Assembly (NCBI GenBank): GCA_004352715.1
Contig: SCFE01000034.1
Coordinates: 1,863,452-1,927,451 of the forward strand
DNA: 64,000 bases
Direction: 5' to 3'
Origin: Hofstenia miamia
Taxonomy: Eukaryota > Xenacoelomorpha > Acoela
Shown here piece by piece: positions 47,340-58,666 of this stretch; positions within the stretch are counted from its first letter, which is position 1, and each line of letters opens with the position of its first letter. A program made the position numbers and the translations under genes. The notes beneath the pieces were generated by a model. That model searched no databases. It had not been told where the DNA came from and saw nothing but the letters and a program-made list of their open reading frames with translations.

Positions 47340-47370
<31 letters not shown>
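46935..47370 (+). repeat. Interspersed repeat family, copy 3 (right half)
   Basis: Direct repeat of the right half of copy 2. Shared words include GTAAAAAAGGA.TTACTGAGAA and AAAAATACTGCG. It also ends in (TA)n, so the family's right terminus appears fixed at ...ACCRCAATATATAT. Confidence 0.75.
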
Positions 47371-47375
<5 letters not shown>

Positions 47376-48137
47376 TGCTACAAGCATCAAACATTGATTC
47401 TTGAAAATAATTTATAAACTTACAGAGTAAACATTTTCTCGCAAGATAATTTTCAACGAAAAACACGTTAGCTATATTTCTTTAGCATAACTGCTTTTTT
47501 AGTACATGTGGAAAATTAATATATAAGCTTTCTAAAACTTCCAAACGAGATTATTGCTCTTTATATTGTCTAATCAAAAACTGACTATCAAATGTCGATT
47601 TGGAATTGGTTTTGAAATGTCTAAACATGATCTTATGTGTAACACTTAATACGCTTATTTTATTTTGACATTATCCCATTTAGCATAGCTTACTGACATA
47701 AATTTATTGTGGCCATTTAGGTACGTTGTCGCCAATCCTACCTCTAACACTATTTCTTCAAAGAATGCATTTTTATCAACAAAACAGCTGTATTTACAAT
47801 TATCATATTCATTTGAACGTATTATTCAATTATTTATTGAATTGAATGATTTAGTGCAATAACACTATTAGTGACTATTTAGAAGATTGTGTGGTTGAAA
47901 CAAATTACTTACTACAAATCCGATGCTGACATAATTCATGCACATATTTTTACTATCTGAAATAACCCATTGATTGAGATCGCATATTTCACAAATAAAT
48001 TTCCAAAACATATTTTCTGTTATTTTTTTTATCTTAAGAATCCACACCATTTCCATGCGGTACTTAGAAATCATCAACTTGAATAAATTTAGAAATTAAA
48101 ATTTAAAAATAAAAATCAAAAACTTTAAATAAAAATT
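47371..48137. other. AT-rich stretch, no recognised gene
   Basis: A 69-codon frame at 47868-48077 (-) has no recognised motif. Confidence 0.4.
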
Positions 48138-48481
48138 AATGCTGTGTGATTCAGCAAAAAATTGTATCGAATCGAAATAAATGAAAATCGAATCGAATAA
48201 AAAAATAGGCGAATCGAACCTTTTCGATTTTTTACAACCAGTCATTGGAATTAAAACAGACTCGTTTTAACATGACCCCTTTGAAAAAATTAATTTAATA
48301 TAATTCTGTAAATATATAATTACTGTTAATATATATACTACAATGAATATTTATATAGTATGTAGGACCATACCACGTTTGCAATACCTCCGCACACCAG
48401 ATCACCGATGTCAAGCTAAGGATGTTGCATTCAGCAAAAATCGAATCGAAATTTAAAATTAGCCGAATCACACACTCTTAA
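48138..48481. mobile_element. hAT-like MITE (344 bp) with TAAAAATT flanks
   Basis: The left end contains GCTGTGTGATTCAGC and the complement of the right end GAGTGTGTGATTCGGC, matching 12 of 13 over GTGTGATTCRGC. Subterminal ATCGAATCGAA words occur near both ends. TAAAAATT at 48130-48137 recurs at 48482-48489, a perfect 8-bp duplication, though in AT-rich DNA chance is possible. Confidence 0.6.
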
Positions 48482-49885
48482 TAAAAATTTTTCATTTATT
48501 CCTTTTGAAATTACAATTGACTTCAGGCAATCAAAAAACATTTCAAACTGGTCAAATGCTATTCAGAATTTTTCAATTAACATTCAGCTATAATTAATTA
48601 ATATTCAGAAATAATCAATATTCATAGATTCTATTCCTGTTTTCAAGCTTACAAATTTGTAATACGGTACAATGTTTCAAATTATAACAGTAAGTCATGA
48701 AATCTTACTAATTACAGTTTATATATATTTTTCAAATATAATAAATTTATTATCAAGAAATATTAAAACAGTCATGTGTCGTCCACAAAAAAATACTGAA
48801 ACTGCGGCGTAGATTATGCTCTATGCTTGGCTGTAAGTGCAACAGGTTTTTTCCAAACATATATATCTTATAATTAATAGATCATATAGCTCTTCATCAA
48901 TTGTTTAAACGCTATTTGTTTCCTATATTATGCTAAAAAAATTTGTTTAAAAACTTCCTTCTTCAGCAGTCAAAATTGTATACTTAATTTGTTCCTATAC
49001 TTCGATTTATAAAGGGGAAAATGAAGCTCATTCAATCGTGTTTGAAAACATGACAATGTTAAATATTTATTATTTAATTATCTTATCAGTTGATGCTGCG
49101 CTGAATGGAGTTATACTATTATTTGATTAAGATATTTTTATCACATAATCTATTATATATATACATCTGGTTTTCTGTCAATAAATTAAATAAATTGCCT
49201 CTTGCTAAATGTTAATTAATGATTTCTGCATGTTAATTGACCAATTAGGTACGTCGTTTTTACTTCTAGATGTAAATTGACATTTTCTGTGTGATATTTG
49301 ACAAATTCGAAATGTTGTTTTTAATGTCTAAGTATAAGTTTTGATTTTATACATGTCAGTTTTGATTTTTAAATGAATATAGACGATTTCTAAGCGATAA
49401 ATACTAGAATCTAAATGATTTAATTTCTAAATGTAAATTGACAATTTCTGTTCGAAATTTTTGTTTTCCAATTGTAAGATTATTATCTTTAAATACAAGT
49501 TGATGAATTCTAAAGTCTCTGGAAATGATGTAGTATGGATAGTCAAAACATTTTTATAGCATAAGCAAAATCAAAATGACTGTCATTATATTCAATTAAT
49601 GCTACTAGAACATTTCCTAAATTAGGCCTAATAAATAGAGTTCATCATGGACATCACGTAAACTTAACTAAGAAATTGTGACAAGTTGCATACAAATCTT
49701 CATATTATTTACATATGGCATAGGTACCTATATGCAATACATATTTTGGTGATGCGGTACAAATTCAAATTTTTATCAATTTTCTCAAATAAGTCTATTT
49801 AACTGTGTTTACTAACTCTATTTATTAGAGAATTTTATAGTTCTTCTTAAATTTATATTTTTTTTCACTGAATTATTAATGGAAT
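48482..49885. other. AT-rich stretch, no recognised gene
   Basis: Repeated words such as TAAATTGACAATTTCTG (49190-49460) suggest a loose internal repeat. No gene is recognised. Confidence 0.4.
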
Positions 49886-49889
49886 AAAA

Positions 49890-50390
49890 ATAATGTTGTA
49901 AATGAACTGAAACTGCTGGGCATTTGATTTACTGATAATCTCTCTTTTGCTTCTCATATTAACAGAAGTGTGAATAAGGCTTCTAGTAAATTATTTCTCT
50001 TATTAAATCTTAAACACTTGGGTTACACAAAATGTGAATTGAACCTATTAGATAAACAAATGGTTGAGCCTATTCTACCTTACGGAATTAAAGTTTGGGT
50101 GGTTCTTCTAAATATCTCCTTAATAAAATCAGCTCTGTAAATCAGAGAGCTGTATATACTAATATTATAGACGGCTATTGTCCTACAAACCTACAAAAAT
50201 TCTAATGAAGGTTAAAGACGAGAAGTTATACAAAGCTATTTCGGAGCGTACTGACTACATAATACACGATATGCTCTCTTCTAGAGCTGACTATAGCCAA
50301 AGACTAAGATGCAGACCCCCACAGTCGACTATATTTATGAGGAAAATATCTAAGAATGTTTCTTGATCACCATTTTAGATTATTTCATTG
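49890..50390 (+). pseudogene. LINE C-terminal fragment
   Basis: The plus strand reads FTDNLSFASHINRSVNKASS then LNLKHLGYTKCELNLLDKQM and VEPILPYGIKVW, the thumb and post-thumb region of CR1/I-type LINE reverse transcriptases. It then shifts frame into KILMKVKDEKLYKAISERTD and MLSSRADYSQRLRCRPPQST, the C-terminal tail. There is no RT catalytic box, so it is a 5'-truncated copy. Its 3' end faces the 3' end of the RLE-type LINE. Confidence 0.75.
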
Positions 50391-50459
50391 TGTTTAACTA
50401 TAAATTTTTATTTTTGTTAATTAGTTGTTTTTATTGATTTAAAGGTTATGATTATTTTT

Positions 50460-51370
50460 ATTAGTATTCTTACTTCTCACAGCTTCATGCTGGTATCCCT
50501 CTCAGCTCGGGGAACTCACCAGTTCCCAGGGAGTCTGAGAGCTTTCCTCAGGACTCTAGCTTTTCTAAACAATGCTGCCTTCTGTGCTACTGCTCCTCAC
50601 CACTTTGGTACTCCCAACTCTTCCAAGTATCTTTTATTCTTCTTACTCACTGCTTCTAGTGCTCCTACAACTTCCGGGACTACTTTAACCTTCTTCAATT
50701 TTCACAGCCTTTCTATTTCCCCTGCCAACTCCCTGTACTTGTCTATTTTCTCTTTCTCTTTGCTTTCTACATTCCTGTCCTTTAGTACTGCTATGTCTAT
50801 CACTGTTCCCAATCTTTTCTCTTTGTCCACTACTACTATTTTAAATCCCCCAGTATTTTTAACCTTCTCATTTTCTTTGACGCCCTGTGGCGGGTGNNNN
50901 NNNNNNNNNNNNNNNNNNNNNNNNNNNNNNNNNNNNNNNNNNNNNNNNNNNNNNNNNNNNNNNNNNNNNNNNNNNNNNNNNNNNNNNNNNNNNNNNNNNN
51001 NNNNGTTCCCAATCTTTTCTCTTTGTCAACTACTACTTTTTGAAGTCCCACAGTATCTTAACCTTCTCATTTTCTATGACGCCCTGTGGCGTGTGCTCAT
51101 ACCACTTGTCTCCTGCTACTAACCCATGCTGCCTGCTCAAACTCCAGTGAACCATTCTTCCCACCTTGTCATGCCTGAATTTATACTCATTCTGTGCCAA
51201 CTTCTTACACCCTGCTGTCAGATGGTCTACTGTTTCCGCCTCTTTCTTACATAGCCTACACTTATCACTTCTGCTCTCCTGTCTATATGCTTCTTCACCC
51301 AGTTTGTTTTTTTTTGCTTGCTCCTATGCTGCCATTATCAGTGCTTCTGTTTCTCTTTTCAGTCCTACTT
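50460..51370 (-). pseudogene. RLE LINE C-terminal zinc finger and restriction-like endonuclease
   Basis: The CCHC finger is C-x2-C-x8-H-x4-C (about 51270-51215). Then come DKWYEHTPQGVIENEKVKIL and, beyond an N gap at 50897-51004, KIVVVDKEKRLGTVIDIAVL and KEKEKIDKYRELAGEIERL, carrying the conserved Asp and Lys of the endonuclease core. Stops occur after ERL and at GVPKW. The flank 50808-50896 is repeated with differences at 51005-51093, so two divergent copies have been joined at the gap; the RPD motif is not visible. Confidence 0.75.
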
Positions 51371-51377
51371 TCTTTAA

Positions 51378-52622
51378 CTACTTGTTGCTCTCTTCTCTGT
51401 CACACATTTCTGTGTTCCTCCAGTATTCTCCATGCATTGTCTTCTGCCTATACCTTGTTTGTCTCTTTGATTCTATCTTACTCTGGTATAACTTCTTTCC
51501 TTCACTCTCAGTTCTTATCTTCCTTAGCTCCTTAGTGACCTCTAGTAGGGATCCTCTAGGTTGCTGTTCTACATAATCCTTTAGCCCTAGTGCTTCTGCT
51601 TCTACAGTTTCCTCCACACTTAGCAGCTCTTTCCCTCCCTTATGCCTTGCAATGTACAGCCTATCTACATTTAAGTTGAATACTCTCCCTGTTGCTAGTA
51701 TCTTCCTTTTCTCTCTGTCTAATTCCCTCAGTTCATTCTTGTTCCACCTAACTATTCCTGCCGAATATCTCAACACTGGTATCGCCCANNNNNNNNNNNN
51801 NNNNNNNNNNNCTCCCTTATGCCTTGCAATGTACAGCCTATCTACATTTAAGTTGAATACTCTCCCTGTTGCTAGTATCTTCCTTGTCTCTCTGTCTAAT
51901 TCCCTCAGTTCATTCTTGTTCCACCTAACTATTCCTGCCGAATAACTCAACACTGGTATCGCCCACGTATTAATTGCCTTTATGCTGTTCTGCCCATTCA
52001 ATGCTGACTTCTGTAGTACCTTCCTTACTCTCCTCTTGTATTCTTTTCTTAACCTCGTCCTCATTTCCTCATGATCTGTTCTATCTTTCTCTATCACACC
52101 TAAGTACTTGTACCCCTCTTTGACTTCCTCAATCTTATCCCCAATGCTCGTCCTCAAGCCATCTCCATCTATACACTTGCCTCTAGGCTTTGTAACTATC
52201 GCACATTTCCCTAATCCAAATTCCAACCCGGGACATCTCCTCTCTGCTCTGATTAAGCCAACTACAAACAGTAGTGGTGCTAAGTTGTCTACCTGGAATA
52301 TGCCTCGCGTAAACCTCAACCTGTGTCCGTCTATCTCATTCTGCCACTTACCCATCTCCCTCTCTACAAACTCACCCCATTTCCGTGAAACTCCATTGAT
52401 CTCTAACGTCCTCAATACCCACCTATGTGGTATGCTGTCATATGCCTTCCTGTAGTCTATCCATGCCATTGTTAAGTTTGTCTTCCTTCTACAATTCTCC
52501 ACTACCGCCTTCTCTATTAACAATTGATCTTTGCATCCTCTCGTCTTTGTCCTACATCCCTTCTGCTCCTCTGATATCAACCTGTTCTGTTCTAAGTAAC
52601 ATGCCAGCCTACTTGAAATCAC
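51378..52622 (-). pseudogene. RLE LINE reverse transcriptase and thumb, lacking YMDD
   Basis: A 414-codon frame including an N gap at 51789-51811. It has [15 protein letters not shown], motif A (AWIDYRKAYDS) and the start of motif B (NLAPLLFVVGLI), then jumps straight to RAERRCPGLEFGLGKCAIVT, skipping the stretch that in the copy at 4.0-4.6 kb carries HLLYMDDLKVYV. This looks like an in-frame deletion of about 60-80 residues that removes the catalytic Asp pair. The thumb segment WAIPVL(S/R)YSAGIVRWNKNE appears twice, flanking the N gap with a few base differences, probably an assembly duplication. Confidence 0.8.
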
Positions 52623-52982
52623 NNNNNNNNNNNNNNNNNNNNNNNNNNNNNNNNNNNNNNNNNNNNNNNNNNNNNNNNNNNNNNNNNNNNNNNNNNNNNN
52701 NNNNNNNNNNNNNNNNNNNNNNNNNNNNNNNNNNNNNNNNNNNNNNNNNNNNNNNNNNNNNNNNNNNNNNNNNNNNNNNNNNNNNNNNNNNNNNNNNNNN
52801 NNNNNNNNNNNNNNNNNNNNNNNNNNNNNNNNNNNNNNNNNNNNNNNNNNNNNNNNNNNNNNNNNNNNNNNNNNNNNNNNNNNNNNNNNNNNNNNNNNNN
52901 NNNNNNNNNNNNNNNNNNNNNNNNNNNNNNNNNNNNNNNNNNNNNNNNNNNNNNNNNNNNNNNNNNNNNNNNNNNNNNNNNN

Positions 52983-53284
52983 TTCATATTGTCTCTTGCC
53001 TGCTTTGCCCTTGCCCTATACTTTCTCAGTTTCTCAGCTTCTGCAACTAATCTCTGCTTAAGCTCTTCTCTTGCAGTTTCTATAGTCTTGCCCTTACCTA
53101 CCCTGCACTTGTCCTGTACTGTCTTACTTTTCCTGATCTTTCCTATTTGCTGCCTAATCCTTGCCACTTTATTCTCAATTCTCCTCTCCCATGCTGGCTT
53201 TCTGTCTCCCTTATCTTCATGTCGTCTTTTCTTCTTCATGTCTATGCCTACATTCTTCAGCACCTTCCATGCGCCTGCATACAC
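52983..53284 (-). pseudogene. RLE LINE linker segment before the RT domain
   Basis: The frame contains AWERRIENKVARIRQQIGKI and REELKQRLVAEAEKLRKYRA, a long basic helix typical of the region before the RT in this family. It runs into the N gap at 52623-52982. Confidence 0.7.
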
Positions 53285-53336
53285 TAACCTGTTTATCAGT
53301 GTTACCCACTTAACATCTATCCTTTCTAATACTTTG

Positions 53337-53765
53337 TTAACCTTTGCTGTCTACTGCTAACTTGCTTCTCTTAATGCCTCTTGGTACTGACAACCTACTT
53401 CTGTCTTCTATTTCTTTCTCCATCCTTTCCTTGATTGTTGTCTCTGTTTCTAAATCCACGGTTTCTGCTGTTTCTACCACAACTACATCTGCCTCTTCAT
53501 CTTTTTGCTTCGTCTGTTCAGCTCTTCCTTTTCCCTTATTCTCGTCCAGCTTCAACTTTCTGACCTGACCTGCAAGCCTCTGCTCTGTAACTTCTAATCC
53601 TGTTTCTTCTTTTTTCCACTCTTCCAGCATTCTCTTCCTATAACCCCTCTCATCTGGTCTGCTTCTTCTGTAACACTCCAATGCTATCCTGTTCTGCTCA
53701 TCTGTCCACTTGTGCCTTTGTCCATTGGTCTGTGTGGATCTTATACTGCCACTTCTTGAGTCCAC
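53337..53765 (-). pseudogene. RLE LINE N-terminal Myb-like segment
   Basis: A 142-codon frame opening MDSRSGSIRSTQTNGQRHKW. The helical, tryptophan-bearing block KWTDEQNRIALECYRRSRPD followed by GYRKRMLEEWKKEE and TEQRLAGQVRKL resembles the trihelix/Myb-type DNA-binding part near the start of R2/NeSL-type proteins. It ends at a stop before the basic linker, which continues in another frame. Confidence 0.7.
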
Positions 53766-53929
53766 ACTCTAGATTGTGGAGTCCGCCTGTTGACCGGAGA
53801 TTCTTCGCACCCTCTGACCATTGAAGGCCTGCCTGGGACTGAGGGCCTTTTCCTTTGTTTGCACTTTCATTGAAGGTAGGGTCGGGGGGCGGTCCCAGTC
53901 TAGCCTTTTACCCCTTGGCCACTAGGGCC

Positions 53930-53963
53930 TATTATTATTATTATTATTGGGCGCGAAGCGCCC
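53930..53963 (-). other. (AAT)n tail preceded by a GC hairpin
   Basis: On the minus strand, GGGCGC-TTC-GCGCCC (53963-53949, a perfect 6-bp stem) runs directly into about six AAT units, after which the RLE LINE begins. This looks like the 3' end of an older element with a stem-loop and AAT tail, into which the RLE LINE inserted. Confidence 0.55.
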
Positions 53964-54690
53964 AACGAGCTACGTGTTTGATCCTCGTTTCTCTTGTTTA
54001 TAAAGCAACTTAATCCTTCAATTTCCGATTTAGATAGATTAATTTTACGTAAATTTCGCCTTTCATTCTGAATATAATAATCATTAAGTTTTAGAACTTG
54101 AGACAATTTTTGAAATGACGTACCAGTTTCATAGCAAATTAATTTCACTAATTTCAAAACATCATTTTTAGAATTGATATCCTTGCATAGGTTGCGGCAT
54201 TCTTCAATGTGTTTAAAAGATTATTTTTCATGTAAGGCAATAGTTTCTTTACGAATATCATCAAAAGTAAAGTTTATGAAACCTGCCAGGAATTCCATTT
54301 TTTGAGTTAGTTCTCTCTTAATCATCATATTTTCCAGAGTTTTAATAATATTATCATGAGCAAACTTAAAAAGTTTGTCCGGGTTCATCTTGGACATTCT
54401 GACATTGTTTAGAAATTTCCTCAGAAGTCTGTTTAAATTAAGAAGCAACTTCTTATCGTCAGGCTCTGCGTTTTCAATGATCGATTTTGTTGAAGGTTTC
54501 TTATTAGTATCAGGATACATCATTAAAGTACAAGTTTCTTAAAAGTTTAATTACTACGACGCGTTTCGACAATATGTCTTTTCAAGTTTTTACATTATAA
54601 AAAATAATCTCTATATATATACACTTCAAATTATAAAATTATAAAATGCACCAGTTTATTTACTCTAAATGTTCATGAAAATCANNNNNN
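53964..54690 (-). pseudogene. Unidentified retroelement-like coding region
   Basis: Two minus-strand frames (54523-54221 and 54157-53900), one base shift apart, read DPDKLFKFAHDN-like sequence (MNPDKLFKFAHDNIIKTLEN) and then LVKLICYETGTSFQKLSQVL and RRNLRKINLSKSEIEGLSCF. The leader at 54540-54600 contains GTCGAAACGCGT, a word I associate from memory with Penelope-like element ends, but this is weak. No RT or endonuclease motif is present. It ends at the GC hairpin and (AAT)n. Confidence 0.35.
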
Positions 54691-54710
54691 NNNNNNNNNN
54701 NNNNNNNNNN

Positions 54711-54974
54711 NNNNNNNNNNNNNNNNNNNATCACCACGATTGCTTGGTAGATATATTTATTTTAGCAGAGCAAGTCCCAGGGGAAGACCAGTTACATTGT
54801 GTATCTTGATTTAGTTAGTAGTTTTTTTAAAGATCTTTGCGTATACCAGATAATTCTGCGTTTCATTTTTAAATTCAATCCTTTTACATAATAAAGTTTT
54901 AATGCCTTTCTATACATGATATTTTGCCATTGAGTACGATCTTTTAAGTAGGGCCAAATGTTTTCTATAACCAA
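54711..54974 (-). pseudogene. Unidentified coding-like fragment
   Basis: A 60-codon frame reads IENIWPYLKDRTQWQNIMYR then KALKLYYVKGLNLKMKRRII. The composition is coding-like and may be a retroelement C-terminus, but no family motif is visible. It lies between an N gap (54685-54729) and the next LINE. Confidence 0.25.
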
Positions 54975-55140
54975 TTTTCATTAATGCTTTGAAGAAATTG
55001 TATGAAATTCATATATATTCCGAAGTATGGGAACAAATTCTTGAAAAGTGCAGGAGACGTGATCTAATAATCATTCTTTTAACAATGTCCCGATGTTCCC
55101 ATCCTGCAGGGATAATTGAAAGATCTGATGTTTCCTTAAC

Positions 55141-57000
55141 ATGTACACTTCTGATAATATAAAAAAAACAAAGCAGAAACTCTTTGAACTAGCTAAAGCT
55201 AATCCGACCGAAATAAATTGGACTAATTACGAAAGATCAAAGAAATTAATTACGGACTTACGTACTAAAAATTTAGCTTTAAACCAACGTCGATATTTTG
55301 AAAACTTAAACTCTTCTAAATAAAAATGGAAATTTTTAAACCATTTAATTGGAAAATCGAATGGGCTAAATAGTGACATTTCAGAAATTTATATTGATAA
55401 TCAAAAAATTACCGATAAAAAAAGATTTTACATCATCTAAATCACACATTTAAAGAATTAGGTAACTTCAATTTTCTTAAAATTCCTCTATCAAAACTTA
55501 AGTAATCAAATTGTAAATCTACGTTTCAATTTAGGTTATCTACCTTAAAAGCATTACAAACTATTGTACGAAACTTAGACGTTAATAAATCTTCAGGTTC
55601 GACTCATTTACCTTACTTTACAATTAAAAATTTTTTTCATCTATTTGGTGACCATTTATCATTTGCATTTAATCAATGTATAGTTGAAAACGAATTTCCG
55701 AAGATAATGAAAAAGTCAGATATAACACCTTTGTATAAAAATTGAGATCCACTTATTGCTAAAAATTATAGGCCAATTTCAATACCGCGTCCTTTTAGCA
55801 AGCTATTTGAAAGGTTACTGCACATTCAAATCAATCAATATCTTGCATCTGAGAATATTTTATCATCCAAACAATATGGTTTTCGCGCTAAACATAGTAC
55901 AAGTGACGCAATTATTTCAATTACTGAAAAAATATCTGCTAATAAATCTCAAAATAAATCCAGTGCATAGCCCTTCTAGACATAAGCAAAGATTATAATT
56001 CAATTAATTTTAACAAATAAACTTAAAAATTATGGATTTCAACAACATTCAATTAAGTTAATTATGAGTTTCGTAAAAATAGAAACCAGCGTGTATTAAT
56101 GAATAACAAGGAATCTGATTACATTACAACCAATCGAGGAGTACCTCAAGGCACAGTAATAGGGCCTGTTCTATTTGCAATATATGTAAATGACATAATT
56201 AAACATGTAAAACATAGTGAAATATATCAATTTGCTGATGATATTTGCCTCATAAATACAGATAATGATGCATTTAGGGCCACAAAAAATTTTGCAAAGT
56301 GATATTGAAAATCTAGGATTTTCTCATCCAATCAATTAAAAATTAATATTGCAAAACTCAATTCATTATATTTTCCCCTAATGCTGTAAAAGATATAACA
56401 AACAAAATTAAATTTATTGTAAGCAGTGTTCCGATAAAACAAAGTGATCATGTTACATATTTAGGTGTTGATATTGACAAAGATTTAAAATTCGATATAT
56501 TTCTCTTAAAAAAGATACATTAAATGGCTTCTGGCGTTACTACATTATTGTTCATTTTTATTTATTAATTTTAATACAAAAAGCCGCTATTTATTATCAA
56601 AAACTTTAAATTGGTCATTAAAAACATTAAATTTTGCACGAAAGCATAATCATGTTAGTGAATACAAACGAAAGTATAATATATTATCCGGCTATATCAA
56701 GTACAATTCCATGCAGCTTCAATTTTATTTAAGTATAAATATGGCCGACAATCAATTTCATTTCTTTATAATTACTTAAAAGTAAATCCTCGATCACATA
56801 AGTTTATTTGTAGCGGTATTTTCTATCCTAGTTTTCACCGAGCAGGCTCTAATATTTAGAATGATTTAGAAAATGAGATAAGAATAGAAAAAATTACAAA
56901 AAATATAGAAAAATATTAAAAATCGTACTTTTACATCGACAAAATACAATCGGAGACACAAACATGCTGAACACATTTACTGGTTTTTTACACTGAGCTC
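55141..57000 (+). pseudogene. LINE reverse transcriptase, decayed (Jockey/CR1-like)
   Basis: In order on the plus strand: YERSKKLITDLRTKNLALNQ; a segment DVNKSSGSTHLPYFTIKNFF; KNYRPISIPRPFSKLFERLL (RT motif 1); SSKQYGFRAKHSTSDAIISI; RGVPQGTVIGPVLFAIYVND (motif B); YQFADDICLINT (motif C, catalytic DD intact); and a thumb at VTYLGVDIDKDLKF. The tail reads SHKFICSGIFYPSFHRAGSN and stops near 57000, followed by ATT-rich DNA. Many stops and frameshifts. No endonuclease region is seen upstream, so it is 5'-truncated. Confidence 0.8.
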
Positions 57001-58660
57001 ACCATTTACATAGACACACACACACAAATTTATTATTATTATATATTTTATTATTTATTTTGTAGATTAATTGTAATTTCATAGCAAATATATTGCTTTG
57101 ACTCTTATTATTATTATTATTGTTATTATTATAATTATTATAGGGCATGGGGATGTTGCTATGGGGTACAACTACATCAAAATCCAATTTTTTTCACAAT
57201 ACATCAAATAAAGTCAGTTTTTAGTGAATAAAATTTATGTTTTCACCTGAAAATTATTTTTCAGTTAGTAGTCATATGTTTAATTTCAATTAATTATTGA
57301 TATTACTGTGATTCAATACCAATTTTCAAATTCAATGCTTAGTAAACTTTGAGAGCACCTAAGAGGTCAACTTGTAGATTTTTTAATGGCTTCTATATAA
57401 ACTCTTTATGGAAAATCTATTGTTGAGATGCTAGGCCATGTTCTCGTATGAATTTTGCTAAAATTCAATTTTTTGACTGAATATTATTGTCAAATGTGCA
57501 ATTGTTAAATTTTAACATCAATAGCTCAATGAGGAATCCGAGTATGAAATTTTTTAGATTGTTTTGAAGACGTCAAGTTTATTTTCTTCCCCTGATTTTA
57601 AATATACAATTTTTAGTAAGGACATAGAAAATCGGAAAACTTGAAACGTTTTATATCGGAACCTATATACGAAGGCAATCGAAAATTCAGAAGGCTGTCA
57701 TGTAGTTCTCAAGTTCGCTAGGAATCCCAAATTTCAAAAATTAATAAGTTGACAAATTTTCAAACAAATAGTTCTAAAATTCAAAAAATGAGAATTATAA
57801 AATTGACTATGCGGTATCAACAATCAAAGTTCTCAACTTATTTAAATTGAAGGACAATCAAAATATTTCCAACTTGGCGCACCAGCAATAACTAAGCAAA
57901 CCTAAAAAACTCATTTATGATGAAATATGTGATATTCACTGTTAAAAATTAGTATATTACTAAAGTAACAATTAAATGATTGTGTGCAATCGAAGCTTTT
58001 CCACTATTGATAGACAAATTTATTTTAAATTAAGCATTAATAAAAATATGGGCAAAGAACTTTTCAAAAATTACTTCGAATTACTTCCAAATTGAAATTA
58101 AAATATAATTTGGAAAAAGCTTTTAAAATAGATAAGGCTAACACACTTATAAAATGCAGAGTAGCAGCAATCGATATCAGTGCATTAAACTACTAATTAG
58201 TCCAGTTTAGTATTGTTTTTAAGAAAGTAAAATAATTTTTAATTGCTACCAAAAAATGATTGTATATTGTCTATGTTTATTGAGTAAAGAAATACTAATA
58301 CCAGCCAAAAAAATTGTATATATTTTCAAAATTCAGTGAAGTTTTCTGTAGATTTAGTTATCTAAGTTACTCCAGCAGAAACAGTAATTGACCTGGTATT
58401 CAATTTTTAAAGGAGGAACATTTTCAACATTGTGAATCACATTCATTTTCTGTGGAAAAGCTGAAACTAATGTCTTTAATTAACGTTAATACAAAGCTTG
58501 TTTCCAGTTAATGAACAATCAACTGTTAAATCCATTAAATATTTCAGAAAATTGAAAACGAATATTGTATAAGATAAATTTCTCATCTTATTGAGTAATG
58601 AAAAAACAAAAATGGAACAAATAGAATATATAGAATGAAACTGAGGTTAAACGGTTCGAC
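57001..58660. other. AT-rich stretch, no recognised gene
   Basis: Starts with (ATT/ATA)-rich repeats to about 57141. No coding signal is recognised. Confidence 0.5.
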
Positions 58661-58666
58661 TAAATG

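Larger units (their letters stand above)
50448..53933 (-). mobile_element. RLE-type non-LTR retrotransposon (R2/R4/NeSL-like), near full length
   Basis: Read 5' to 3' on the minus strand: a 5' leader (53933-53766); an N-terminal Myb-like segment KWTDEQNRIALECYRRSRPD (53765-53337); a basic linker AWERRIENKVARIRQQIGKI (53284-52983); an N gap of 360 bp where the first RT motifs should be; RT motifs AWIDYRKAYDSIPH and PLLFVVGLI; a thumb (NTWAIPVLSYSAGIVRWNKN); a CCHC finger CRLCKKEAETVDHLTAGC; and a restriction-like endonuclease (GTVIDIAVLKDRNVESKEKE). A single ORF with a C-terminal RLE endonuclease defines these clades. YMDD is missing (see pseudogene entry). Upstream is (AAT)n and downstream TAA-rich sequence. 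Confidence 0.8.

Noticed and set aside
50448-53568. Plus-strand hydrophobic, Ser/Leu/Cys-rich frames over the RLE LINE
   Set aside because: They are the antisense of the minus-strand LINE coding sequence.
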